Of a stretch of 46,100 nt of DNA, positions 37,334-46,100 are shown in pieces; positions within the stretch are counted from its first letter, which is position 1, and the number at the start of each line of letters is the position of its first letter. Under the pieces are notes generated by a model. That model was not told the origin of the DNA. It ran no database searches and was given only the letters and a program-made list of their open reading frames with translations. Source of the stretch: Actinomadura sp. CNU-125 (GTDB lineage Bacteria > Actinomycetota > Actinomycetes > Streptosporangiales > Streptosporangiaceae); NCBI RefSeq assembly GCF_001942465.1, contig NZ_MKJY01000443.1:1-46100 (forward strand), in the 5' to 3' direction. Both the position numbers and the translations under genes were made by a program.

Positions 37334-38023
37334 GTGATCATTGAAAGACGGTTCCACGGACCGGATGAATCGGGCAACGGCGGCTATGTGGCGGGGCTGC
37401 TGGCGAAGCGGGTGCCCACCGACACCGTCACGGTGTCCCTGCGGCGGCCTCCGCCGCTGGAGACCGAACTGACCGTCACGGTGGAGGACGAGCGCGGCCA
37501 CAGCGTCCGGCTGTGGGACGGCGAGCGGCTGATCGCCGAGGGGCTGGCCGGTGCGATCGTCGTGCCGCCCGTCCCGGGCGTCCCGTTCGAGGAGGCGGTG
37601 ACGGCGGCGGAGAAGTACCGGGCGGCGGAGAACAACCCGTTCCCCGGCTGCTTCGTGTGCGGCCCGGACCGCGAGCCCGGGGACGGGCTGCGGCTGGAGC
37701 CGGGGCCGGTCGCCGAGGACACGGTGGCGGCCCCCTGGACGCCCGAGGAGCTCCCCGGGCGGGAGCTGGTGTGGGCGGCGCTGGACTGCCCGGGCGCCTG
37801 GTCGTTCGACGTGGCCGCGCGCCCCGCCGTGCTCGGCACGATGACCGCGCAGGTCTCCGACGTTCCCGAGGCCGGGGAGCGGTGCGTGGTCATGGGGGCG
37901 ACGCGCAGCCGCGAGGGCCGCAAGACGCACACGGCGACGGCGCTGTACGGGGCGGACGGACGGCTGCTGGGCCGCGCCGAGCAGATCTGGATCGAGATCG
38001 ACCCGGAGCGGTTCCGGAGCTGA
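37334..38023 (+). CDS. Hotdog-fold thioesterase-like protein
   Basis: 229 residues. The N-terminal GPDESGNGGYVAGLLAKRV resembles the substrate-site helix of hotdog thioesterases. VTVSLRRPPPLETELTVTVE and HSVRLWDGERLIAEGLA give the long beta strands. NPFPGCFVCGPDREPGDGLRLEPG separates two hotdog halves, and RKTHTATALYGADGRLLGRAEQIWIEID ends the second. The enzyme may act on acyl-CoA, but the substrate is unknown. The start is GTG 37334, with GGGGGA about 8 nt upstream. Confidence 0.7.
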   Translation: MIIERRFHGPDESGNGGYVAGLLAKRVPTDTVTVSLRRPPPLETELTVTVEDERGHSVRLWDGERLIAEGLAGAIVVPPVPGVPFEEAVTAAEKYRAAENNPFPGCFVCGPDREPGDGLRLEPGPVAEDTVAAPWTPEELPGRELVWAALDCPGAWSFDVAARPAVLGTMTAQVSDVPEAGERCVVMGATRSREGRKTHTATALYGADGRLLGRAEQIWIEIDPERFRS

Positions 38024-38052
38024 TCGCGAGCGGTTCCGGAGCCGATCCGGTG

Positions 38053-38081
38053 CCCGGCGGCCGGACGTCCGCGCCGCCGGG
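38053..38081. terminator. Hairpin between convergent hotdog and coiled-coil genes
   Basis: CCCGGCGGC (38053-38061) and GCCGCCGGG (38073-38081) form a perfect 9-bp stem between convergent stop codons at 38023 and 38109. Confidence 0.6.
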
Positions 38082-38108
38082 CGGTCCGCCCGGGCCCGCC
38101 GGGGCGGG

Positions 38109-39642
38109 TCACGGGCCGGTGAACAGGGGGTCCTCCCGGTCCGAGCCGTTCACGCCGCGGCCGTGGTCCCCGGCCTGGCCGCCGCCGCTCTGGTTCGGGG
38201 GCCGGTAGGGCGAGGCGGGCGGCAGCTCCGGGCCGGGAGTCCCGTGGGGCCCGGTGCCGCCGGGGAAGGGCCGCCGATGGGCGGCGGGCCCGGGGGCACG
38301 CCGGGGGCTGCGAGCCGTTCGGTACCTGCCCGTTCTGCGGTTGCCCGTTCTGCGGCTGCGCGTCCTGCGGCTGCCCGTCCTGCATGGCGGTGCTCTGCAT
38401 CTGGCCGCTCTGCATCCGGCCGCCCTGCGGCGTGCCGGGCGTGAAGGTGCCCTGGGTGAACTGGTCCACCTGACGGCGCGCGCGGTCGGCCTCGGCGCGG
38501 GCCGCGTCGCGCTCTTCGGCCAGCGCGGTCAGCGCGGCCTGCTGGTCGGCGACCGACTGCGACAGCTGCCGCAGCTGCGTCGACTGGTCGTTCAGCCTGC
38601 CCGTCAGCTCGTCGCGTTCGGTCGCCGCGGCCTGCGCCTGCGCCTGCGCGGCGTCGCGGTCCTTGACGGCCTCGTCGGCGCGCGCCCGGACCCGGACGAC
38701 CTCGGCCTCGGCCTCGGACTGGGCGCGCAGCGCGGTGCTGCGCTCGGCCTCGGCCTTGCTGGCGGCCTGCATGGCGCGCTGCCGCTGCGCCTCGGCGTCC
38801 CGCATGGCGTTGCGCAGGTCCTCGGCGCCCTGCTTGGCGACGGCCGCCTCGACCCGCTGCGACTCGGCGCCGCTCTCCGCCTCCGACACCTTGGCGTGCA
38901 GCTCGACGAGCTCGGCGCGGGCGCTCTCCAGCGCGGACAGCAGTTCGGCCTCGCGGGCCGCGATGCGGTCCCGCTCGCTCTCGGCGGCGAGCTTCGCGGT
39001 CATCGACTGCTGCGCGATCTGGTGCGCCTCCTCCCAGGCCTGCTGGGCGGCGTCCCGCTTGGCGGTCGCGAGCCTGGCCTCCTCGCGGGCGCGGTCGGCG
39101 TCCTGCTCGGCGCCGTCGGCGCGCTGGCGGGCGGACGTGGCCTCCTGCCAGGCTTCCTCGGCCCGGCGCTGGGACGCGTCGCGCTCGCTCTGCGCGATGG
39201 CGAGCTCGCGGGCGGCCTCGGCCCGCACCTCGGCGACGCGCCGCTCGACCCCGGCGACGCTCAGCTCGGAGGTCAGCGACTCGGCGAGCACGTCGGCGGC
39301 CTTCTCCAGCCGCTCGACCATCTCCCAGGTCGAGGCGACATGCCCGGTGAGGCCCGGCGCGTCCCGGCCGCGTTCCCGGCGGTCGCGGGCCTCGCGGGCG
39401 CACGTGCCGTCGTCGTCCCGGCAGTACCGGACGACGCGGGTCGCGCCCACCGGCTGCGGTACGGGACGTCCGCAGTTCGCGCACGGCCACACCGTGACGG
39501 GGTCGCCCATGCGGGCCACCGCCGTCTCCCCCGTCCCCCCGGATGCGCGTACGGCGTCGCCCGGTCCCCCGGGGACCGCGGCCGGAGACGTCGCGGCCGT
39601 CTCCTGCGGGCCGCTATTGTCGCGCTCTTGGCTGTTTGGCAT
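38109..39642 (-). CDS. Long coiled-coil protein with N-terminal Cys cluster and Gln/Pro-rich tail (two frame slips)
   Basis: About 510 residues. An N-terminal zinc-ribbon-like cluster has C54, C57, C74 and C81 (WPCANCGRPVPQP, RYCRDDDGTC). A predicted coiled coil of nearly 280 residues follows, rich in Ala/Glu/Arg/Gln (ERDAAQAQAQAAATERDELTGR). Then comes a low-complexity repeat of MQSGQ and QPQNGQ, and a Pro/Gly tail ending DPLFTGP. Two slips near 38290-38330 fit two lost bases. ATG 39642 has TATCGT ending 7 nt upstream and no ribosome binding site. It may be a scaffold or DNA-associated protein; unknown. Confidence 0.7.
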
Positions 39643-39792
39643 GGAACGAACGATACGCACTAGTTGGCGCGACCGCAGTGACTTGGGTGGCACATGTGGG
39701 GGCGCCCGCGACGCACCCGGCGACGGAAAACGGCCCCGGCCGCCGATCGGACGGCCCGCGGGCCGCGCCGTCGGGGCCGGAAGGCGTCTCCG

Positions 39793-40749
39793 TCAGGGCC
39801 GGAAGGCGTCGGTCGCCTCGATCAGCCGGTGCCGGATGCCCGGTTCGGATCCGCCGTGCCCCGCGTCCTCGACGATGTGGAACTCCGCCTCGGGCCACGC
39901 CCGGTGCAGCTCCCACGCCTGGTCGGGCGGGGTCTTCATGTCGTAGCGGCCGTTCACGATGACGGCCGGGACGTGCCGGATCCGGTCGACGCCCGCCAGG
40001 AGGCCCCCGGGCGGCAGGAATCCACCGGCGGAGATGTAGTGGTGGGTGATGCGGGCGAAGGCGAGGACGAGCGAGTCGTCCAGCTCCGGCGGCGGCACCG
40101 GCAGCAGCGTGTTCGCGGCCAGCTCCCAGCCGATCCACGCGCGGGCCGCGGGCATCCGGACGGCCGGGTCGCGGTGGCCGATGCGGCGGCCGTACGCGGC
40201 GATCAGGTCGTCCCGCTCGGCGGGCGGGATCGCGTCGCGGAACGCCGCCCACTCGGCGGGGAACAGCCGCGACGCGCCGCCGGGGGCGAACACCCACGCC
40301 TCGTCCGCCGGACGGACGAGGTAGACGCCGCGCAGCACCAGTTCGGTGACGCGGCCCGGGTGCGCCTGCGCGTAGGCGAGCGCGAGCGTGCTGCCCCAGC
40401 TGCCGCCGAAGACGAGCCAGCGGTCGACGCCGAGATGCTCGCGGAGCCGCTCCATGTCGGCGACCAGGTGCGGGGTCGTGTTGCGTTCCAGCGAGACGGA
40501 CGGGTCGCTCGCGTGCGGGCGGCTGTTCCCGCAGCCGCGCTGGTCGAACAGCACGATCCGGTAGGCGGACGGGTCGAAGAAGCGCCGGTGGTCCGGCAGG
40601 AGACCGCCGCCCGGGCCGCCGTGCAGGAAGACCGCGGGCTTGCCGTCCGGGTTGCCGCAGACCTCCCAGTAGATCTCCTCGCCGCCGCCGACGTCGAGGA
40701 ACCCCGAATCGTACGGCCGGACGACCGGATAGAACTCTCGCGACCCCAT
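39793..40749 (-). CDS. pip: Prolyl aminopeptidase (proline iminopeptidase)
   Basis: 318 residues, peptidase family S33, which removes N-terminal proline from peptides in the cytosol. The HGGPGGG oxyanion motif, FDQRGCGNSRPH, the nucleophile elbow GGSWGS, VNGRYDMKTPP with the triad Asp, and EDAGHGG with the triad His are all present. The length is as expected and the frame intact. A long open frame on the opposite strand is only a GC-rich shadow. Confidence 0.93.
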   Translation of the reverse strand: MGSREFYPVVRPYDSGFLDVGGGEEIYWEVCGNPDGKPAVFLHGGPGGGLLPDHRRFFDPSAYRIVLFDQRGCGNSRPHASDPSVSLERNTTPHLVADMERLREHLGVDRWLVFGGSWGSTLALAYAQAHPGRVTELVLRGVYLVRPADEAWVFAPGGASRLFPAEWAAFRDAIPPAERDDLIAAYGRRIGHRDPAVRMPAARAWIGWELAANTLLPVPPPELDDSLVLAFARITHHYISAGGFLPPGGLLAGVDRIRHVPAVIVNGRYDMKTPPDQAWELHRAWPEAEFHIVEDAGHGGSEPGIRHRLIEATDAFRP

Positions 40750-40792
40750 GCGTTCAGTCGTATCCGGTGAACGATCAAGGACGCAACCGGCC

Positions 40793-40798
40793 TACTAT
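40793..40798 (+). promoter_or_regulatory. -10 box of a leaderless gene
   Basis: TACTAT ends 6 nt before GTG 40805, so the transcript would start at the GTG itself. No ribosome binding site is present. Confidence 0.45.
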
Positions 40799-40804
40799 CA
40801 CGGC

Positions 40805-41032
40805 GTGACGGCGATCAGATGCACGCAGTGCGACGGCACGGACCTGGACCCCGGGTTCGTCGAGGACTCCGGCGACCACAGCAAGGGGTACGCCCGGTGG
40901 ATCCCCGGCCCGCTGAAGGTCGGGGTCTTCGGGGGCGCGAAACGCTTCGGCAAGGACCGCTGGCAGATCGACGCGTACCGGTGCCGCAAGTGCGGCCACC
41001 TGGAACTGTACGCCTCGGCACAGGCCTACTGA
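40805..41032 (+). CDS. Small zinc-ribbon protein (75 aa)
   Basis: Two CxxC knuckles, C6/C9 (IRCTQCDG) and C60/C63 (YRCRKCGHLELYA), enclose about 50 residues including RWIPGPLKVGVFGGAKRFGKDRWQI. This matches small zinc-ribbon nucleic-acid or accessory proteins common in actinobacteria, whose role is not established. The GTG start sits at the predicted transcript start of a TACTAT promoter, so translation is probably leaderless. Confidence 0.8.
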   Translation: MTAIRCTQCDGTDLDPGFVEDSGDHSKGYARWIPGPLKVGVFGGAKRFGKDRWQIDAYRCRKCGHLELYASAQAY

Positions 41033-41060
41033 ACTCTGCCGGCCTCCCGGCGACGACCCC

Positions 41061-44000
41061 TCACAGCTGGGCCATCGCCTTCCGGATGCGCTTGTCCGAC
41101 ACCGGGTAACGCGTCCCGAGCTGCTGGGCGAACAGGCTCACCCGGAACTCCTCGATCATCCACCGGACGTGCTCCACCGGCTCGTCCTCGCGGCGCGCCG
41201 GGTGAAGCCGCTGCAGCGTCCGCCGGTACTCGGCCTTCAGCGCCTCGACCTGGCCCGCGAGCAGCCGGTCGCGGTTCGGGTTCTCGGGGAGCTTGTCGAG
41301 CCGGGCCTGGACGCCCCGCAAATAGCGGACGAGGTCGGGCAGCCGCTGCCAGCCGGTCCGGGTGACGAAACCGGGACGGATCAGCGTCTCCAGGTGGCCG
41401 CGCGCGTCGGCCAGCGCCGGGACGAGCGTGATGCTCTTCGTCGCGCGGATGCGGCGGTCGGCCTCGTGGGCCTCGGCCAGGACCCGCTCGACCTGCGCGA
41501 CGATCTGCGCGGTCGCGTCGTGCAGGTCGGCGCGGACCCGGTCGTACAGGGCGCGGAACCCGGCCTCGTCCCACGCGGGCCCGCCCGCGTCGGCGATGAG
41601 CCGGTCGGCGGCGGCGGTGACGCAGTCGTCGAACAGCGCGGCGACCGACCCGTGCGGGTTGTGGCTGAGCGCCAGCTTGCCCTGGTTGGTGAGGCGGCTC
41701 TGGATGAGCTTCACCGGGGACGGCGCGTTCAGCAGGACGAGGCGGCGGGTGCCGCGCCACATCGCGCGGCGCTGCTCGGCCTCCGTCTCGTACATGCGGA
41801 CGGCCACGGTGTCGCCCTCGTCGGTGAGCGCCGGGTACGCCTTGACGTCGTAGCCGGCCTGGTTGCGCTCGTAGGTGCGGGGCAGCTCGCCGATCGTCCA
41901 GTCGGTGAGGCCGGTCCGCTCGACGGTGGACGCCGCCTTCGACAGCGTGCCCCGCACCTTGCCCGCGAGGCGGCGTTTCAGCTCGTCCAGGTCGGTGCCC
42001 TCGCCGAGGGTGCGCTTACGGTCGTCGACGACGCGGAACGTGATCCGCAGGTGCGCCGACAGCCGTCCGGCGTCCCACGCCTCGCGCGCCACCGGGACGC
42101 TCGTCAGCGCCGTGAGCTCGCGCTCCAGCGCGTCCAGGAGCGGCTCGCTGCGCGGCGCCACCCGGTCGAGGACCTTGCGGGCGTAGTCGGGCGCGGGCAC
42201 GAAGTTGACCCGCAGCTGCTTGGGCAGCGACCGGATCAGCTCGGTGACCAGTTCGGCGCGCAGGCCGGGGACCTGCCATTCGAAGCCGTCCGCGCGCACC
42301 TGGTTGAGGACCTGCACCGGGATGTGGACGGTCACGCCGTCGGCGTCCGCGCCCGGCTCGAACTGGTACGTCAGCCGCAGCCGCAGCGGGCCCTGCTTCC
42401 ACACGTCCGGGTAGTCGGCCCCGCTGACGCCGCCCGCGGTGTCGTTGATGAGCATCGACTTCTCGAACCCGAGCAGGTCGGGGTCGGCGCGGCGCGCCTT
42501 CTTCCACCAGGAGTCGAAGTGCCGGCCGGACACGACGTCCTCGGGGATCCGCGCGTCGTAGAAGTCGAACAGGGTCTCGTCGTCCACGAGGATGTCGCGG
42601 CGCCGCGCGCGGTGCTCCAGTTCCTCGACCTCGTCCAGGAGCGCCCGGTTGTCGTGGAAGAACTTGTGGTGGGTCTCCCAGTCGCCTTCGACGAGCGCGT
42701 GCCGGATGAACAGCTCGCGGGACAGCGCCGGGTCGATCGATCCGTAGTTGACGCGGCGGTCGGCGACGATGGGGACGCCGTAGAGCGTCACCTTCTCGTG
42801 CGCCATGACGGCCGCCTGCTTCTTCGACCAGTGCGGCTCGCTGTAGTTGCGTTTCACCAGATGACCGGCGAGCGGCTCGATCCACTCCGGCTCGATCTTG
42901 GCGTTGATCCGGCCCCAGAGCCGGGACGTCTCGACCAGCTCGGCCGACATCACCCAGCGCGGCGGCTTCTTGAACAGCGCCGACCCGGGGAAGACGGCGA
43001 ACTTCGCGCCGCGCGCGCCGATGTACTCGTGCCCGCGCCGCGGTTTCTCGCGCTTGGACGGGTCGTTCCGCGCGGCCTTCTCGGACCGTCCGGGCGCGTC
43101 CATCAGACCGATGTGCGACAGCAGGCCGGACAGCAGCGACACGTGGACGCGGTCGGGCGCGGCGTCGGCGTCGTTCAGCGTCACGCCGAGCGACTTGGCG
43201 ACCTGCTTGAGCTGCCCGTGCAGGTCCTGCCATTCGCGGATGCGCAGGAAGTGCAGGAACTCGTTCTTGCAGGTGCGGCGGAACGCGCTGCCCGACAGCT
43301 CCCGCTGCTGCTCGCGCAGGTAGTTCCACAGGTTCAGGTAGGCGAGGAAGTCGGAGGTGGGGTCGGCGAACCGGCGGTGCTTCTCGTCGGCGGCCTGCTG
43401 GTGCTCGGCGGGCCGCTCGCGCGGGTCCTGGATGGACAGTGCGGCGGCGATGACGAGGACCTCGCGGACGCAGCCGTTGCGGTCGGCCTCCAGGACCATG
43501 CGGGCCAGCCGCGGGTCGACGGGCAGCTGCGCGAGGCGGCGGCCGAGCGGGGTGAGGCGCTTCTTCGGGTCCTGTTCCGCCGGGTCGATCGCGCCCAGCT
43601 CGTGGAGGAGGTCGACGCCGGCCTTGACGTTGCGGCGGTCCGGCGGCTCCACGAACGGGAACGCGGCGATGTCGCCGAGGCCGAGCGCGGTCATCTGCAG
43701 GATGACCGACGCGAGGTTGGTGCGCAGGATCTCCGGGTCGGTGAACTCGGGACGGGACTCGAAGTCCTCCTCGGAGTACAGCCGGATGCACACGCCCTCG
43801 GACACGCGCCCGCAGCGGCCCTTGCGCTGGTTCGCCGACGCCTGCGACACCGGCTCGATCGGGAGCCGCTGCACCTTCAGCCGGTGGCTGTAGCGGGAGA
43901 TGCGGGCGGTGCCGGGGTCCACGACGTACTTGATGCCGGGGACGGTCAGGGACGTCTCCGCGACGTTCGTCGACAGGACGACGCGCGCCCGCGGTGGGAC

Positions 44001-45028
44001 TGGAACACGCGGTGCTGCTCGGCCGCCGACAGCCGCGCGTACAGCGGCAGGACCTCGCTCGTCCCCCGCTGTTTCGCGAGGTGCTTGGTCAGGGCCTCGG
44101 CGGTGTCGCGGATCTCCCGCTCGCCGCTGAGGAAGACGAGCACGTCGCCGGGTGCCTCGCGGCCCAGTTCGTCGACCGCGTCGATGATCGCCTGGATCTG
44201 GTCGCGGTCGGGGTCGGCGGACGGGTCGTCGGGGTCGGTGACCGGCCGGTACCGGACCTCGACCGGGTACGTGCGGCCGGACACCTCCACGATCGGGGCG
44301 TCGCCGAAGTGCCGGGAGAACCGCTCCGGGTCGATCGTCGCGGAGGTGATGATCACCTTGAGGTCGGGGCGCTTCGGCAGGATCTCCCTGATGTACCCGA
44401 GCAGGAAGTCGATGTTGAGGCTGCGCTCGTGCGCCTCGTCGATGATCAGCGTGTCGTACTGCCGCAGCAGCCGGTCCGTCTGGATCTCGGCGAGCAGGAT
44501 GCCGTCGGTCATCAGCTTGACGAGCGTGCCGTCGCTGGACCTGTCGGTGAACCGCACCTTGTAGCCGACGGTCTCGCCGAGGTCGGTGCCGAGTTCCTCG
44601 GCGATGCGGTCGGCGACGGTGCGGGCGGCTAGCCGGCGCGGCTGGGTGTGCCCGATCGAGCCGAGCACGCCGCGTCCGAGCTCCAGGCAGATCTTGGGGA
44701 TCTGGGTCGTCTTGCCTGACCCGGTCTCTCCCGCGACGATCACGACCTGGTTGTCGCGGACGGCCTCCAGGATGTCGTCCTTCTTCTGCGCGACCGGCAG
44801 CTCCGCCGGGTAGGTGATCGCCGGGACGGCCGCGCGGCGCCGCTCGACGCGGCGCTCGGCGGCGCCGACCTCGGCGGCGATCTCCTCGGCGACCTTCGCA
44901 CGCCGCCCGGCGTCCTTCATCTTCTCGGTGCCGTCGATGCGGCGGCGCAGCCGGCTCCGGTCGCGCGGCATCAATTCGGGCAGGCGCGCGCGCAGGTCGG
45001 CGAGCGGCGATCTCACAGGCGTCCTCAT
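41061..45028 (-). CDS. hrpA: ATP-dependent RNA helicase HrpA (one frame slip)
   Basis: About 1320 residues, the full length of HrpA-type DEAH helicases. The N-terminal part has motif I GETGSGKTTQ, TQPRRLAARTVA, motif II DEAH and motif III SAT. Near 43985 the frame slips; VVLSTNVAETSLTVPGIKYVVD and QRKGRCGRVSEG (motifs V and VI) continue, followed by helicase-associated, OB-like and DUF3418 C-terminal regions to MAQL. The length fits one lost base. The start is ATG 45028; GTG 45016 with GAGG upstream is an alternative. The E. coli enzyme rescues stalled ribosomes. Confidence 0.9.
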
Positions 45029-45269
45029 AACCGTTGACAAGGATAGGCCGCGGGCGTCGCGCCCCTCCCCCGGCCGTGGCCCACCGGGCGCCGCCCTCGG
45101 AACCTTTGCACGGTAGCCGGGAGGCTCCCGCGGGGGCGATCCATTTTTTCCGCGGACGCCCGAACCACAACGCGTCCATGACCGCCGCAATTCCCTGGCG
45201 TATCGGACGTACCGGATTCATCGCTCAACGTAGTGCGCGCACGCGCCGGATCGGTCACCATGGGTAGAC

Positions 45270-46100
45270 GTGGAGACACCGAGCGCAGCGGGCCGCTACC
45301 GGATCGAGCGCCTTCTCGGGACGGGCGGCTTCGCGTCCGTCTGGCTGGGGCACGATCCGGACCTCGACGCCCCCGTCGCCATCAAGATCCTCGGCGAGCA
45401 CTGGACGATGCACATGGACGTGCGGGAGCGGTTCGTCCAGGAGGCCCGGCTGCTGCGCCGCGCCGACTCGCACCGGCTCGTGCAGGTCTTCGACATCGGC
45501 GAACTGCCCGGCGAGCGCCCCTACTTCGTGATGACCTACGCCGACCGCGGCACGCTGGAGGAGCGGCTCGCGGCGGCGGACGCGCCCGCGGACGGGCCGC
45601 CGGACGCGCTGCCGGACGCGCCCGCCGACGCGCTGACGGACGCGCTCGTCCTCGCCGGCGAGATCATCCGGGGCGCGCAGGACCTGCACGACCTCGGCAT
45701 CGTGCACCGGGACCTCAAACCGTCGAACGTGCTGCTGCGCACGGCGCCCGGCGGCACCGGCGAGCGGGTCGTGCTCGCCGACCTCGGCATCGCGCGGAGC
45801 GGCGACCACCTGTCGAGCCTGACGCTGCCCGCCGGGTCGCCCGGCTACATGTCCCCGGAGCAGACGCAGGTCGACGGGGCGCCGGACCACCGCGCCGACG
45901 TGTACGGGCTCGGGGCGCTCACTTACCGGCTGCTCACCGGGGAACCGCCCGGCACGCCCGCCCGGCCGCCCGGCGACGTCCGTCCGAGGATCCCGCCGGA
46001 CGTGGACGCGGCCGTGATGCGGGCACTGGACCCCGACCGGGAGCGGCGCTGGCAGAGCGCGGCCGAGTTCGGGGCGGCGCTGGAGGCGGCGGCCCCGCCG
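45270..46100 (+). CDS. Serine/threonine protein kinase, N-terminal 277 residues (runs off the window)
   Basis: Hanks-type kinase reading from GTG 45270 and still open at the last base. It has the P-loop LLGTGGFASVWLG, ATP lysine in APVAIKIL, catalytic loop HRDLKPSN, DLG in place of DFG (LADLGIARSG), activation segment LPAGSPGYMSPEQ and the lobe-C RADVYGLGALTYRLLTGEPP. Many actinobacterial homologues continue with a membrane helix and an outer sensor; that part is not visible. It is divergent to hrpA, with 240 bp between. Confidence 0.85.
   Translation, partial: METPSAAGRYRIERLLGTGGFASVWLGHDPDLDAPVAIKILGEHWTMHMDVRERFVQEARLLRRADSHRLVQVFDIGELPGERPYFVMTYADRGTLEERLAAADAPADGPPDALPDAPADALTDALVLAGEIIRGAQDLHDLGIVHRDLKPSNVLLRTAPGGTGERVVLADLGIARSGDHLSSLTLPAGSPGYMSPEQTQVDGAPDHRADVYGLGALTYRLLTGEPPGTPARPPGDVRPRIPPDVDAAVMRALDPDRERRWQSAAEFGAALEAAAPP

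Overview
The window is a high-GC (about 70 percent by eye) actinobacterial chromosome segment. The gene set resembles Actinomadura/Thermomonosporaceae or a neighbouring Streptosporangiales family: an XRE-DUF5753 regulator, F420-type (Ddn-like and luciferase-like) oxidoreductases, serine/threonine kinases, a long HrpA helicase, GTG starts and several apparently leaderless genes. No rRNA, tRNA, CRISPR array, complete insertion sequence or phage module was seen. The genus is an inference from gene content.

Layout. 1-5.8 kb: end of an unknown gene, a broken MFS exporter with a beheaded LysR regulator, an AlkZ-like glycosylase, a small orphan and a DUF2786 protein. 5.9-10.7 kb: a small HTH protein, paralog A of an unrecognised Cys-containing family, a membrane-anchored protein, an IS30 transposase relic beside a ~19-bp-period repeat array, and a two-HTH protein. 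10.9-20.6 kb: aldo/keto reductase, kinase, TenA-like protein, citrate synthase, paralog B followed by a double MazG-like protein, hydrolase plus AraC regulator, a six-copy ~66-bp tandem repeat, a P-loop kinase and a DUF4291 protein. 20.8-26.6 kb: TetR/luciferase-like divergent pair, a two-component system divergent from an ABC exporter, and a short HPF-like protein. 27.3-30.5 kb: XRE-DUF5753, Ddn-like protein, a phosphotransferase-fold protein lacking its catalytic Asp, and a VOC protein. 30.6-35.6 kb: a tight four-gene operon with a Cas4/RecB-type Fe-S nuclease and a DNA2/Upf1-like SF1 helicase. 35.6-46.1 kb: ABC ATPase, zinc-site proteins, hotdog protein, coiled-coil protein, prolyl aminopeptidase, HrpA and the start of another serine/threonine kinase.

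Best candidate for an undescribed system: the 30.6-35.6 kb operon. It supplies as separate genes the two halves fused in eukaryotic Dna2 (Cas4-like Fe-S nuclease and SF1B helicase), with two unrecognised partners. A second candidate is a possible regulon: three genes, including both paralogs A and B, carry TTATCCACAG 87-92 bp upstream of their starts.

Caution: at least ten otherwise well-conserved genes change reading frame. Where I could trace the breaks, the remaining length fits loss of one base (or two) in G/C-rich runs. This looks more like residual sequencing deletions than mass pseudogenisation, so 'frameshifted' entries should be read as probably intact genes until checked. The LysR fragment and the IS30 relic are different: sequence really is missing there.
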